DNA of 64,000 nt from Agathobaculum hominis. GTDB lineage: Bacteria; Bacillota; Clostridia; Oscillospirales; Butyricicoccaceae. The notes under the pieces are model-generated. The model was given only the letters and a program-made list of their open reading frames with translations. It searched no databases and was not told the DNA's origin. Position numbers and translations under genes: made by a program. Every line of letters starts with the position of its first letter. The stretch's first letter is position 1. Positions 41,510 through 50,115 of this stretch are shown in pieces. The DNA lies in assembly GCF_014288055.1 (NCBI RefSeq), contig NZ_JACOPK010000002.1, positions 62,001 to 126,000 of the forward strand, given 5' to 3'.

Positions 41510-42822
41510 GAGGTGCGGAGCGTTCGGCCGGAAACACGGCCAAGAATATCGCGCTCATCGTGCTCGCGGTGCTGATGGCGGTGCTGTGCGCGGCGAACTG
41601 GCTCGCCGGTGTTTCGGCGGCGTCGCTCGGCTCGGACAATCCGCTGCGCCGGGTGCATGACCGCCTGTTCGGCGGTGCGGCAGGCTATGAGATCCGCTCG
41701 TCGGGCGTGTCGGCGGCATCGCCGGCGCAGCTTGCGCTCGGCGCTTCGGGCGAGTTCGTCGGCGTGCAGTACAGCACGACCGATGTTGACGCCTCGCTCG
41801 GAGCGGTGCGCAGCATCTGGACGCAGGCGCTTTCGGGTGATGCGCTCATGGAGACCGACGAGCAGACGCTGGCCGGTGAGCTGGGCGCGGAGCGCAAGGT
41901 GCTGCTGCGGTACCACGGCGCGCTCCCGCTGAGTGTGGTGTCCGGCTGGATGGGCGGCACGCTTGCGGACGACAGGATCAAGGTCGAAACGCTGTTTTAC
42001 AGCGCGGACAGCGGCACGCTCTTTGTGCGCACGCCGGACGGCGCGCTCTATCTTTCTCATGCGGAGGCCGACCGCGGCGCCTTCGACCGGGCACTGGAGG
42101 ACTTTCACGGCACGGACTGTACATTTGCAGGCGCGGATACGAACGTTTATCCCGAAACGCTGCTGTTTGAGGGCGAAAACCTGACGCTTCCGGTGCTGAA
42201 AAACGAAGCGCTCGACCTGTTCGCCGCGCAGAGCGGAACGGGACTCGCAAACCTGCTCGGGGCGTTCGGCTTTTCCGCCTACACGGATTTCTACAGCGAG
42301 CAGAACGACACGGTGCGCGTATTCGTGGACGACGCGAGCACACTGCGGCTCGCAAAGACCGGGCTGATGCAGTACGCGACGGCCGGCGATCAGAGCACGG
42401 TGACGGCGTTCGAGAGCGGCGAGGTCACAGGCTCGGCGGCGCTCGACGCGCAGATCGACTGCGCGCGCGTCATTCTCGACACGGTGCTGCGCGCCGGCGA
42501 GACCGACACCCATGCGTCGCTCTACGCCGTGAACGAGACCGAGCACAGGACGACGCTGGTCTTTTTGCAGCTGTACAGCGGTGTCCCCGTGCTCGGGAGC
42601 ACGGATTTTGCAGCATTTGAATTCGAGGGCGGCGTGCTGCGCGCGGCGACCGTCAATCTCCAGCGCTTTGCCGCGACCGGAGAGAACCGCATCGTCCTGC
42701 CGGCGAAGCAGGCGGCGGCGAGCGCCTCGGCGGGCGAGCGCAGCATGATGGCGGCCTACCGCGAGGAAAACGGCGTTTATGCGCCCTCGCGCTTTTATCT
42801 GAAGGACGGAAAAACGGACTGA
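41506..42822 (+). CDS. yycH: YycH-like regulator of WalK
   Basis: 438 residues. One N-terminal membrane helix (NIALIVLAVLMAVLCAANWL) and a large extracytoplasmic domain. Sequence conservation of YycH is low in general; the call rests on size, topology and its place between walK and yycI. In B. subtilis YycH and YycI hold WalK inactive through their membrane helices. ATGA overlap with walK. Confidence 0.75.
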   Translation: MRGAERSAGNTAKNIALIVLAVLMAVLCAANWLAGVSAASLGSDNPLRRVHDRLFGGAAGYEIRSSGVSAASPAQLALGASGEFVGVQYSTTDVDASLGAVRSIWTQALSGDALMETDEQTLAGELGAERKVLLRYHGALPLSVVSGWMGGTLADDRIKVETLFYSADSGTLFVRTPDGALYLSHAEADRGAFDRALEDFHGTDCTFAGADTNVYPETLLFEGENLTLPVLKNEALDLFAAQSGTGLANLLGAFGFSAYTDFYSEQNDTVRVFVDDASTLRLAKTGLMQYATAGDQSTVTAFESGEVTGSAALDAQIDCARVILDTVLRAGETDTHASLYAVNETEHRTTLVFLQLYSGVPVLGSTDFAAFEFEGGVLRAATVNLQRFAATGENRIVLPAKQAAASASAGERSMMAAYREENGVYAPSRFYLKDGKTD

Positions 42823-42838
42823 ACGGAGGTGAGACCGC

Positions 42839-43657
42839 TTGCAGTGGGACAAGGTAAAAAATGTGCTGATCGGCATTCTCCTGGCGGTCAACCTGTTTCT
42901 GCTCGGCAATCTCGGCTTCCGGCTCTGGCAGAATTACAGCCGCGCATCCGGGCTGGACGCAGATCTGCGCGCGCTGGTGAGCGGCTGCGGCTCGACGCTC
43001 GCGGACAGCTTTCGTCTGCCCGAGGATGTATTCCTGCCCGAGCTCAACCTCGACCGCAGCCGTGCGGACGAGGAAAACGCCGCGTCGGTCATGCTGGGCG
43101 CGGATATGGAACGGACCGAGCTGGAGGACGGCACCGTCCGCTTTCAGAGCGGGGACGGCACCGTGACCTGGTACGCGGACGGCCGTGTGAACGGCGTATG
43201 CCCGATTCCCGGCGAAACGCCGGACGACGAGACCGCCGCCATTCGCGCGGCGCGCAAGTGCTTTTCTGAATGGGGTCTCGCCGGAGACGGCGCGTCCTAT
43301 CAGGTGAGCGGCCTTTCGGTCACGCAGACCGCGCCGGTCGCAAACCGCCCGGTGCACAATCGTGAGCTGACGCTGACGTTCAACGCAGACGGCACGGCGA
43401 CGCTTTCGGGCACATGGAGCTTCGGCACGCCCTACACGACCGTCACGGGACGCGGCGCAGACTGCCGTGCGGCGGACGCGCTGCTTCAGTTCGCCTCCTC
43501 GCTCGAAGCCGGGGAGACCATCCGCTCGATGACGGCGGGCTACCGGATGCAGATGGACAGCAGCCGCCGGCTTCAGCTGATCCCGACGTGGAAGATCGTG
43601 ACAGACAGAACGGATTACTTCATGGACTGCGACAAGAAAACGCTCGTTACCCTCTGA
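42839..43657 (+). CDS. yycI: YycI-like regulator of WalK
   Basis: 272 residues from TTG 42839, with GGAGGTGAG upstream. Membrane helix near the N-terminus (VLIGILLAVNLFLLGNLGF), then an extracytoplasmic domain with YycI/YycH-type beta-repeats (NRELTLTFNADGTATLSGTW). MQWDKVKNVLIGILLAVNLF is a typical YycI opening. It probably acts with YycH on WalK. Confidence 0.82.
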   Translation: MQWDKVKNVLIGILLAVNLFLLGNLGFRLWQNYSRASGLDADLRALVSGCGSTLADSFRLPEDVFLPELNLDRSRADEENAASVMLGADMERTELEDGTVRFQSGDGTVTWYADGRVNGVCPIPGETPDDETAAIRAARKCFSEWGLAGDGASYQVSGLSVTQTAPVANRPVHNRELTLTFNADGTATLSGTWSFGTPYTTVTGRGADCRAADALLQFASSLEAGETIRSMTAGYRMQMDSSRRLQLIPTWKIVTDRTDYFMDCDKKTLVTL

Positions 43658-43989
43658 AAAGAAGGCTGTGCGGCCGCACAGCGTCCGGCTTTGGCGGAGA
43701 GCGTGGCAATTCCTCCGTGAAAACGGGGTGTAATTTGTTGATTTCGCCAAAAAACCGCGATATGGACGGGAAAGCCGAAAAAAAACTTTCTTTTATCCAA
43801 AATTGTGATACAATGTATGAGTGATATTTTGCGGCAAAGCGTTTTTAACGCAGCCGGAAAAATTTTCCGCCTGTGTGCGGAACAAGGAAACTGCACGGAC
43901 GAACGGAAGAGCGTCCGCTTTCATAAAATGGGATGTCAGAAAAACGCCCACGTGGGATGTGGGACAGTACAGTGAGGAGTAGGTTGACT
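43658..43989 (+). promoter_or_regulatory. Gap before murA with a possible promoter and hairpins
   Basis: 332 bases. TACAAT at 43809-43814 is a fair -10; the matching -35 (TTTCTT at 43787-43792) is weak. Hairpins GGACG/CGTCC and CCCAC/GTGGG lie before the GAGGAG site. No gene seen. Confidence 0.4.
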
Positions 43990-45285
43990 TTGACCAAATA
44001 TGTAATCAACGGCGGCAAGACGCTGAACGGTGAAGTAACGATTTCGGGCGCGAAGAATGCAGCAGTGGCCATCGTACCGGCGGCTCTGCTCGCGGATGGC
44101 CCGGTCCGCATCGAAAACGTGCCGAAGATCATCGACGTGACGCTCCAGATGGAGATCATGCGCGAGCTCGGCGCACAGATCCGTCTGATCAATTCCACGA
44201 CTGTGGAGATCCAGAACACCCAGAATCCGTCGCTCAAGCCGCACGAGCTCGAGCGCAAGCTGCGCGCCTCCTACTATCTGCTCGGCGTGCTGCTCGGCAA
44301 GTACGGCTTCGCTGAGGTAGCGATGCCCGGCGGCTGCAACTTCGGCGGCGTTCGTCCGATCGACCAGCACATCAAGGGCTTCGAGGCGCTCGGCGCCAAG
44401 GTCACTCTGCCCAAGGGCGGTTACATCCGGGTCGAGGCGCCCGAGGACGGCCTGCACGGCGCACATATTTATTTCGACGTTGTCACCGTCGGCGCGACCA
44501 TGAACATCATGCTCGCAGCGGTTCTGGCAAAGGGCCAGACCATCATGGAGAACTGCGCAAAGGAGCCGCATATCGTCGATCTGGCGAACTTCCTGAACGC
44601 GCTCGGCGCAGACGTCAAGGGCGCGGGCACGGACGTGATCAAGATCCGCGGCGTGGAGAGCCTGCACGGCGGCAGCTACTCCATCATTCCGGACCAGATC
44701 GAGGCGGGCACCTTCATGGCGGCGGCTGCTGCCTGCGGCGGTTCGGTTCTGGTGAAGAACGTCATTCCGCGCCATCTGGAGTGCATCACGGCAAAGCTGC
44801 GCGAGATGAGCGTTGAGGTCACCGAGTTCGACGACGCGGTGCTCGTTCGCCGCGAGGGCAGGCTGACCAAGACCAACATCAAGACGCTGCCGTATCCGGG
44901 CTTCCCGACCGACATGCAGCCGCAGATGACGACCGCGCTCTGCCTCGCAGAGGGCACGAGCATCATCACCGAGGGCATCTGGGGCAGCCGTTACCGCTAC
45001 ACCGAGGAGCTGAGCCGCATGGGCGCGAACATCCATGTGGACGGCGCGATCGCGGTCGTTGAGGGCGTCAAGGAGCTGAACGGCGCACCGGTCCGCGCAC
45101 ACGATCTGCGCGCAGGCGCAGCCATGGTCATCGCAGGCCTTGCGGCCAAGGGCGTGACCGAGGTCGAGCAGGTTCAGAACATTGAGCGCGGCTATGAAAC
45201 GCTCGTCGAGAAGTTCGTAGCGCTCGGCGCTGATATGTACCGCAGCGAAATTCCGGACGGTGCAGAGAGCGCAAACCGCGCATAA
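43990..45285 (+). CDS. murA: UDP-N-acetylglucosamine 1-carboxyvinyltransferase MurA
   Basis: First committed step of peptidoglycan synthesis. I use TTG 43990, with GAGGAG 10 bases upstream; this places the catalytic cysteine at residue 116 in MPGGCNFGGVRPIDQH, close to Cys115 of E. coli MurA, so it should be fosfomycin-sensitive in principle. TTG 43984 is too near the site. 431 residues, complete. Firmicutes often have two MurA paralogues; I cannot tell which this is. It lies inside the wal cluster, between yycI and walJ. Confidence 0.94.
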   Translation: MTKYVINGGKTLNGEVTISGAKNAAVAIVPAALLADGPVRIENVPKIIDVTLQMEIMRELGAQIRLINSTTVEIQNTQNPSLKPHELERKLRASYYLLGVLLGKYGFAEVAMPGGCNFGGVRPIDQHIKGFEALGAKVTLPKGGYIRVEAPEDGLHGAHIYFDVVTVGATMNIMLAAVLAKGQTIMENCAKEPHIVDLANFLNALGADVKGAGTDVIKIRGVESLHGGSYSIIPDQIEAGTFMAAAAACGGSVLVKNVIPRHLECITAKLREMSVEVTEFDDAVLVRREGRLTKTNIKTLPYPGFPTDMQPQMTTALCLAEGTSIITEGIWGSRYRYTEELSRMGANIHVDGAIAVVEGVKELNGAPVRAHDLRAGAAMVIAGLAAKGVTEVEQVQNIERGYETLVEKFVALGADMYRSEIPDGAESANRA

Positions 45286-45305
45286 GCGCACATTTCAACC
45301 GAAAT

Positions 45306-45339
45306 AAAAGGCGGAGGGGGCAATCCTTTCGCCTTTTTT
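45306..45339 (+). terminator. Terminator after murA
   Basis: AAAAGGCGgAgGG paired with CCtTtCGCCTTTT, then TTT. The stem has two mismatches but strong flanks. Confidence 0.7.
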
Positions 45340-45361
45340 GCAAAATAAGGGGAAAAGCAGG

Positions 45362-45835
45362 ATGCCAAACGGCGAAAGAGAAATGCGGTGCAGCGTGCGC
45401 CGCGCCGAACAGGCGGAGATGCAGGCTGTTCTCGCGTTCGCGGCGCAGATCTTTGCGGACGAGCAGCAGATCCCGCGCGTAATGAATGTTATCCCGGCGG
45501 AAAAGCAGCCGCAGTGGTTCTGCATGGAGCAGGACGGCGTGCTCGCGGGAACGGCGGCGGTCTACCGCGATGGCGGCAGGTGGCATATGGGCCGCATTAC
45601 GGTCGCGCCGTCCCTGCGCGGTCAGCACAGGGGAACCTTTCTGATGAAAAGCGTGCTGACCGAGGTTTTTGCACAGGGTGTGGATGAAATCTTTCTGGAG
45701 GCGCGCGATGCGACCGTGCATATCCTGCGCGGCTTCGGTGCGCAGATCGCCGGGGAGCCGTTCACGTTCTATCGCGGCCGCGTCACGCCCATCCTGCTGA
45801 AGCGCGCGGATTTCGTGCGCAATACCCGGAAATAA
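45362..45835 (+). CDS. GNAT-family N-acetyltransferase
   Basis: 157 residues. The acetyl-CoA site is read in ITVAPSLRGQHRGTFLMKSV (about residues 79-98) and the late part in ILRGFGAQIAGEPFTFY. Substrate unknown. ATG 45362 has AAGGGGA about 9 bases upstream. It lies between the murA terminator and walJ, with 13 bp to walJ, so it is probably the first gene of a GNAT-walJ-rlmH unit. Confidence 0.85.
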   Translation: MPNGEREMRCSVRRAEQAEMQAVLAFAAQIFADEQQIPRVMNVIPAEKQPQWFCMEQDGVLAGTAAVYRDGGRWHMGRITVAPSLRGQHRGTFLMKSVLTEVFAQGVDEIFLEARDATVHILRGFGAQIAGEPFTFYRGRVTPILLKRADFVRNTRK

Positions 45836-45848
45836 CGGAAGGAGTACC

Positions 45849-46661
45849 ATGGCAGAGCATTTTTATTACAGTATCGCGAGCGGATCGAGCGGAAACTGCG
45901 GCCTGTACGTCTCGGACGGCACGGCGGTGCTGATCGACGTCGGCGTTTCGCTCCGCAAGCTCACAGCGGCGCTCGCGGCGTTCGACATGAAGCCGGGCGA
46001 GCTCGACGCGCTCATCATCACGCACGAGCACATCGACCATGTAAAGGGACTTGCGATGTTCCTCAAAAAGACCGAGGTGCCGGTTTTCGCCTCGCGCGGC
46101 ACGGCGGCGGCGCTGACCGCGAAGGAGCCGGCGTTCGAGGGACGGTTGACTGCGTTCGAGAGCGGCGACGCCTTCCGCGTGGGGGAGACCACGGTCCGCT
46201 CGTTCGCTACGCCGCATGATGCGGCAGACAGCGTGGGCTACATACTGGAAAACGGCAGACGCCGTTTCGGCTTCGCTACCGACCTCGGCTTTGTGCCGCA
46301 GTCCGCGGCGGCGCTGCTGCGCGGCTGCGAGACCGTCGTGCTCGAGAGCAATCACGATCCGCATATGCTCCAGGCCGGGCCGTACCCCTATGCGCTCAAG
46401 CAGCGCGTCGCCGGGCCGAACGGCCATCTGTCCAACCCGGACTGTGCGGTTTTCGCGGCGTTCCTCGCGGACAACGGCACGCGAAAGCTGGTTCTTGCAC
46501 ATCTGAGCGAGAAGAACAACATGCCGGCGCTCGCGCTGCAGCAGACGAAGAACGCGCTTCGCGGCAGGGAAGGCTGCACGGTCTGCGTCGCGCCGCGCGA
46601 CTGCATGGAGTCGCCGGTCGTGCTCGGAGAGGAGGGGGCGGCATGCTTGGTGTCCGGCTGA
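45849..46661 (+). CDS. walJ: MBL-fold exonuclease WalJ (YycJ)
   Basis: Metallo-beta-lactamase-fold nuclease of the wal cluster, linked in B. subtilis to mismatch-repair and replication/wall coordination. 270 residues. Metal-binding motif THEHIDHVKGL (about residues 59-69), then HDAADSVGY, FATDLG and NHDPHML. GGAAGGAG site. It overlaps rlmH by 19 bp. Confidence 0.9.
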   Translation: MAEHFYYSIASGSSGNCGLYVSDGTAVLIDVGVSLRKLTAALAAFDMKPGELDALIITHEHIDHVKGLAMFLKKTEVPVFASRGTAAALTAKEPAFEGRLTAFESGDAFRVGETTVRSFATPHDAADSVGYILENGRRRFGFATDLGFVPQSAAALLRGCETVVLESNHDPHMLQAGPYPYALKQRVAGPNGHLSNPDCAVFAAFLADNGTRKLVLAHLSEKNNMPALALQQTKNALRGREGCTVCVAPRDCMESPVVLGEEGAACLVSG

Positions 46662-47125
46662 TCTGCGTCGGCAAGCTCGGAGAAAAATTCTGGGCGCAGG
46701 CGGTAAAGGAATACGAGAAGCGCCTCGGCGCATATTGTAAATTAGAGATCATCGAGCTGCCCGAGCAGCGGCTGCCGCAGACGCCCTCCGAGGGCGAAAT
46801 CGCGCAGGCGCTCGACCGCGAGGCTGCGCTCATCGAGAGCAGGATCTGGCCGGGCGCGGCCGTCATCGCGATGTGCGTCGAGGGAAAACCGATGTCCTCC
46901 GAGCAGCTCGCGGACTATTTTTCGCGCCTGACAGTCTCGGGGACAAGCAAAATATGCCTGCTCATCGGCGGCTCGTGCGGTCTGTCCGAGCGCGTCAAGC
47001 AGAGGGCGGCGCTGCGGCTGTCTATGTCGCCCATGACGTTCCCGCATCATCTCGCGCGCGTTATGGTGCTCGAGCAGGTCTACCGCGCGCTCAATATCGC
47101 CGCCGGCGGCAAGTATCATAAGTGA
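46643..47125 (+). CDS. rlmH: 23S rRNA pseudouridine(1915) N3-methyltransferase RlmH
   Basis: SPOUT methyltransferase acting on 70S ribosomes. 160 residues: VRLICVGKLGEKFWAQAVKE and the C-terminal knot MSPMTFPHHLARVMVLEQVY, with ALNIAAGGKYHK at the end. Last conserved gene of the wal cluster. Confidence 0.95.
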   Translation: MLGVRLICVGKLGEKFWAQAVKEYEKRLGAYCKLEIIELPEQRLPQTPSEGEIAQALDREAALIESRIWPGAAVIAMCVEGKPMSSEQLADYFSRLTVSGTSKICLLIGGSCGLSERVKQRAALRLSMSPMTFPHHLARVMVLEQVYRALNIAAGGKYHK

Positions 47126-47138
47126 GGAGCGGAACGGT

Positions 47139-47210
47139 ATGACGCAGGAGCAGATCACGGGCAAACAGTGGGAATGCCCGTGGTGCGGAGACAGCGGATG
47201 GCTTAAATGA
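47139..47210 (+). CDS. Possible 23-residue CxxC mini-ORF
   Basis: MTQEQITGKQWECPWCGDSG followed by WLK. A GAGGAG site overlaps the rlmH stop and the spacing to ATG 47139 is about 9. The CPWCG pair could bind metal. It is very short and may be chance or the remnant of a longer zinc-ribbon gene. Confidence 0.3.
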   Translation: MTQEQITGKQWECPWCGDSGWLK

Positions 47211-47264
47211 AATCCGGGTACAGAGACAGGACGGTTAATTCCGTCTAACATCAGGAAAAAACCA

Positions 47265-47293
47265 TTTACTTTATTCATAAGATTTTGTAAAAT
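47265..47293 (+). promoter_or_regulatory. Promoter of the PfkB-family kinase gene
   Basis: TTTACT (47265-47270), 17-bp spacer, TAAAAT (47288-47293). Confidence 0.55.
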
Positions 47294-47377
47294 ATACAGT
47301 AGAGAAGAGCGCGGTTATTCGCACGGATATGATGTGAAGACCGCGATATGGGGAAAATATTTCAGGAGGGCGTTTCC

Positions 47378-48319
47378 ATGATTATCACGATTACGCTGAA
47401 CCCGGCGCTCGACCGCACGCTGCGCATCGAGCATCCGCTTGAGGTCGGCAAGCTCAATCGTTCGAGCTCGAGTCACCTTGAGCCGGGCGGCAAGGGCATC
47501 AACGTTTCCCGCGCAGTCAAGGCGCTGGGCGGCAACAGCATCGCACTTGGCTTCACCGCAGGCACGAACGGCCGCGTTATGAAGGACATGCTGACGGCGG
47601 CAGACATCCACTATGATTTTGTCGATGTGGCCGGTCAGCTTCGCGTCAATACCCAGATCCTTGACGCGCAGGGCGGTCATACCGAGGTAAACGAGCCGGG
47701 CAGCAAGCTGGACGACGCAGATTTCCTGCGTCTGATCGACCGCATGGAGAATTACCTCGACGAGGGCAATATTTTCGTTCTGGCAGGATCGACGCCGCCG
47801 GACTTCCCGCTCAAGAACTACCGCAAGCTGTGCAAAACCATCAAGCGCCACGGCTGCAAGCTGATCATCGACGCGCAGGGCGACCTGCTGCTCGAGGCGC
47901 TCCAGTGCGAGCCGGATTTCGTCAAGCCGAATATTTTCGAGCTGGCTGAGGCGGTAGGCGACAAGCCGTCCGCAGATCCGGAGGTCGTGGTACATTCGGC
48001 GCGCAAGATGCTCGACATGGGCGCGCGCGCGGTCTGCGTTTCCATGAGCCAGGAGGGCGCGGTCCTCGTCTCCAAGGACGAGTCCGAGGCGCTTTATGTC
48101 AACACCAACCCGAAGGTCTATGATGAAGGCGCGGTAGGCACCGGCGACGCAATGGTCGGCGCGATCGCGAATTCCATGCAGTCGGGTCTGAAGTTTGACG
48201 AGATGGCGCGGTATGCGGTTGCGACCGCACGCGCATGCGCACGCCTTGCGGGCACCGAGATGGCATCGCTCAAGAAAGTTTACGAGGTCTACGAGACGAC
48301 GCAGGTTTACGTTCTTTAA
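47378..48319 (+). CDS. 1-phosphofructokinase family kinase (PfkB superfamily)
   Basis: 313 residues from ATG 47378 (AGGAGG upstream). ITITLNPALDRTLRIEHPLE is the FruK/LacC-type opening; the second signature DEGAVGTGDAMVGAIANSMQ holds the catalytic Asp (GTGDA). Substrate may be fructose-1-phosphate or tagatose-6-phosphate. There are no PTS genes beside it, so I do not choose between fruK and lacC. Single-gene unit. Confidence 0.88.
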   Translation: MIITITLNPALDRTLRIEHPLEVGKLNRSSSSHLEPGGKGINVSRAVKALGGNSIALGFTAGTNGRVMKDMLTAADIHYDFVDVAGQLRVNTQILDAQGGHTEVNEPGSKLDDADFLRLIDRMENYLDEGNIFVLAGSTPPDFPLKNYRKLCKTIKRHGCKLIIDAQGDLLLEALQCEPDFVKPNIFELAEAVGDKPSADPEVVVHSARKMLDMGARAVCVSMSQEGAVLVSKDESEALYVNTNPKVYDEGAVGTGDAMVGAIANSMQSGLKFDEMARYAVATARACARLAGTEMASLKKVYEVYETTQVYVL

Positions 48320-48420
48320 GAAAGAACGTTAGAAGAAATTTTACCGTCTGCTGACGGCAGACCTTCCGCCGATACAGCGGTGCGCCGCTGGAGACTGCTT
48401 TACGCTCGAAGTGAGCGTGC
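48311..48420 (+). repeat. Hairpin train after the PfkB-family gene
   Basis: Successive hairpins GTTCTTT/AAAGAAC (48311-48327), CGTCTGC/GCAGACC, CAGCGG/CCGCTG and GCTC/GAGC. The first overlaps the stop codon. It is the same style as at 16755 and 50659. Confidence 0.6.
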
Positions 48421-48427
48421 ACATTTG

Positions 48428-48976
48428 GCCGCCTTCGGCGGCCGGGAGGGCCGGCGTCTGCCGGCGGAGATGTCGGTGCTCACCGACGGGAGCAAAAGGG
48501 GCAAGGACACCAAATGGTTTCCTTGCCCCTCTTGACTCCCCCTCATCTTCCTTAGGACGCGACTCCCTTCGGTCGCGCGTCTAAAAGCGAGGGGCCCACA
48601 GATGTATTTGGTGCTCCACAGGCATCACCCTTGATTGAAGCGGAACTTTTCGCAGCGACGGAGTTCGCGCCCTGCACCGGATGGCCGCGCACTGTTATGC
48701 GCGGCGAGCTACGCAAAGCAAATTCAGGGCATTACAGCCGCACATGAGCGAAACGACGCCCGGAATCGAGCCCCGTACCCTCGTTTCGCTGCACATCTCC
48801 GATGTGTCAGCGCGAAGGAAGGTAAGGGGAGTCAAGAGGGGACTAGTACTCATTTAATCCGCGCACGGCGCGGAAAAGAGGATAGTGGGCTACGGCCGAA
48901 ACCATGCTTGGTGTCCTGTCCCCTTTTGCCCCAGCCGGTGGGCACCGGCCTCTCCGCCGCCGAACGGCGGCAATCT
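48428..48976. repeat. Large imperfect inverted repeat (MITE-like, no ORF)
   Basis: Two arms of roughly 140 bp in inverted orientation around a 270-bp centre. Shared blocks, left arm versus reverse complement of right arm: GCCGCC.TTCGGCGGC, CAAAAGGGG.CA.GGACACC, and CCCCTCTTGACTCCCC.T followed by CTTCCTT. Between the shared blocks each arm holds its own hairpins (GGCCGGC/GCCGGC and GTCGGTG/CACCGAC on the left; GCCGGTG/CACCGGC on the right). The centre has GCGAAACGA/TCGTTTCGC and CGCGC/GCGCG. It fills the gap between convergent genes (PfkB-family gene and ruvX). Confidence 0.75.
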
Positions 48977-49003
48977 CCCCGAGCCTTGAAAAGGCTCAAG
49001 AAC

Positions 49004-49420
49004 TTATCCTCTGCGTTTTTTATCGAGATACCCCTGAAGGATCAGCGTCGCGGCCACCGCGTCCACATTCTCCCGGTGCTTTTTCTCCTTTTTCCCCGCG
49101 CGATGCAGGATCTCATGCGCCGCGACCGTCGTGCGGCGCTCGTCCCAGAGATGCACCGTCAGCCCTGTGCGCTCCTCGAGTGCCTTCGCGAGCGCCTGAC
49201 ACTTTTCCGCCCGCGGGCCGACCGTGCCGTCCATGTTCAGCGGATGACCGAGAACGATCTCGCCGATTTTATTCTGCTCGATAAAAGCCACGAGCTTTTC
49301 CACGAGCTTATCATAATTCCATTCATGAATGACGCTCGGCGAGCCGGCCAGAAATTCCGACGGATCGGAAATCGAAAGACCTGTGCGCGCGTCTCCGTAA
49401 TCAATGCCCAAAATACGCAT
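49004..49420 (-). CDS. ruvX: Holliday junction resolvase-like protein RuvX (YqgF)
   Basis: RNase H-fold nuclease implicated in 16S 5'-end processing and in junction resolution. 138 residues: MRILGIDYGDARTGLSISDP and VHLWDERRTTVAAHEIL, NVDAVAATLILQGYLD. The catalytic acids are in GIDYG, WDER and VDAVAA. Single minus-strand gene between the big inverted repeat and rpmG. Confidence 0.93.
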   Translation of the reverse strand: MRILGIDYGDARTGLSISDPSEFLAGSPSVIHEWNYDKLVEKLVAFIEQNKIGEIVLGHPLNMDGTVGPRAEKCQALAKALEERTGLTVHLWDERRTTVAAHEILHRAGKKEKKHRENVDAVAATLILQGYLDKKRRG

Positions 49421-49522
49421 ATCCCTGCTCCTGTTTCTTGGGCAGCTTTGCGCTGCCTGTGATGATATAAAAGATTATATCATGGAAAAATAAAAAAATC
49501 AGCACTTTTTACGAAAAAAAAC

Positions 49523-49551
49523 TTGACCGCACGAGGTGTCCATGCTATACT
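49523..49551 (+). promoter_or_regulatory. Promoter of rpmG-secE-nusG
   Basis: TTGACC (49523-49528), 17-bp spacer, TATACT (49546-49551). The leader from there to rpmG (about 140 bases) has no ORF. Confidence 0.7.
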
Positions 49552-49700
49552 AAATACACCTATGCAGGTTCTTTTTTTGCGCTCATTTTTCATGTGTCTG
49601 AAAAAGAGCTGAGAATGCTGTCAGAGGGAGGCAATGTGTCCCTCGCCTGTGCCAAAGGGGTGCAGGATGGGACGAAATATTAAAGGAGGTGCCGTTATCA

Positions 49701-49850
49701 ATGCGCGTTAAGATCACGCTGGCCTGCACCGAGTGCAAGCAGAGAAACTATGACACAATGAAGAACAAGAAGAACGATCCGGACCGTCTGGAAATGAAGA
49801 AGTACTGCCGTTTCTGCCGTAAGCACACGCTGCACCGCGAGACGAAGTAA
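49701..49850 (+). CDS. rpmG: 50S ribosomal protein L33 (bL33), zinc form
   Basis: 49 residues: MRVKITLACTECKQRNYDTM, then KNKKNDPDRLEMKKYCRFCR, then KHTLHRETK. Two CxxC pairs make it the zinc-binding C+ form. AAAGGAGG is placed about 11 bases before ATG 49701. The rpmG-secE-nusG order is standard. Confidence 0.95.
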   Translation: MRVKITLACTECKQRNYDTMKNKKNDPDRLEMKKYCRFCRKHTLHRETK

Positions 49851-49868
49851 GAGAAAGGAAGTAGCTGC

Positions 49869-50102
49869 ATGGCTGAAGAAACCAAGGCGAAAAAACCCGG
49901 TCTCTTTGCACGCATCGGCAAGTGGTTCCGCGAGCTGAAAAGCGAATGCCGCAAGATCGTATGGCCCACTCGTGAGCAGACGATCAATAACACGCTCGTC
50001 GTTCTGGCAAGCGTCGTCATCATCGGCATTTTCATCTGGGTACTTGATATCGTATTCGGTCTTGGCATCCAGACGCTGCTTACGCATACCACTGCCGCCT
50101 AA
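49869..50102 (+). CDS. secE: Preprotein translocase subunit SecE
   Basis: 77 residues, single membrane helix (VVLASVVIIGIFIWVLDIVF) after the amphipathic conserved segment FRELKSECRKIVWPTREQT. It clamps the SecY halves together. Confidence 0.95.
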   Translation: MAEETKAKKPGLFARIGKWFRELKSECRKIVWPTREQTINNTLVVLASVVIIGIFIWVLDIVFGLGIQTLLTHTTAA

Positions 50103-50115
50103 ATAAGGAGGCAAT

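Noticed and set aside
48635..49462. 275-codon plus-strand frame across the inverted repeat and ruvX
   Set aside because: It crosses the hairpin element and is antisense to ruvX; no ribosome binding site or motif.
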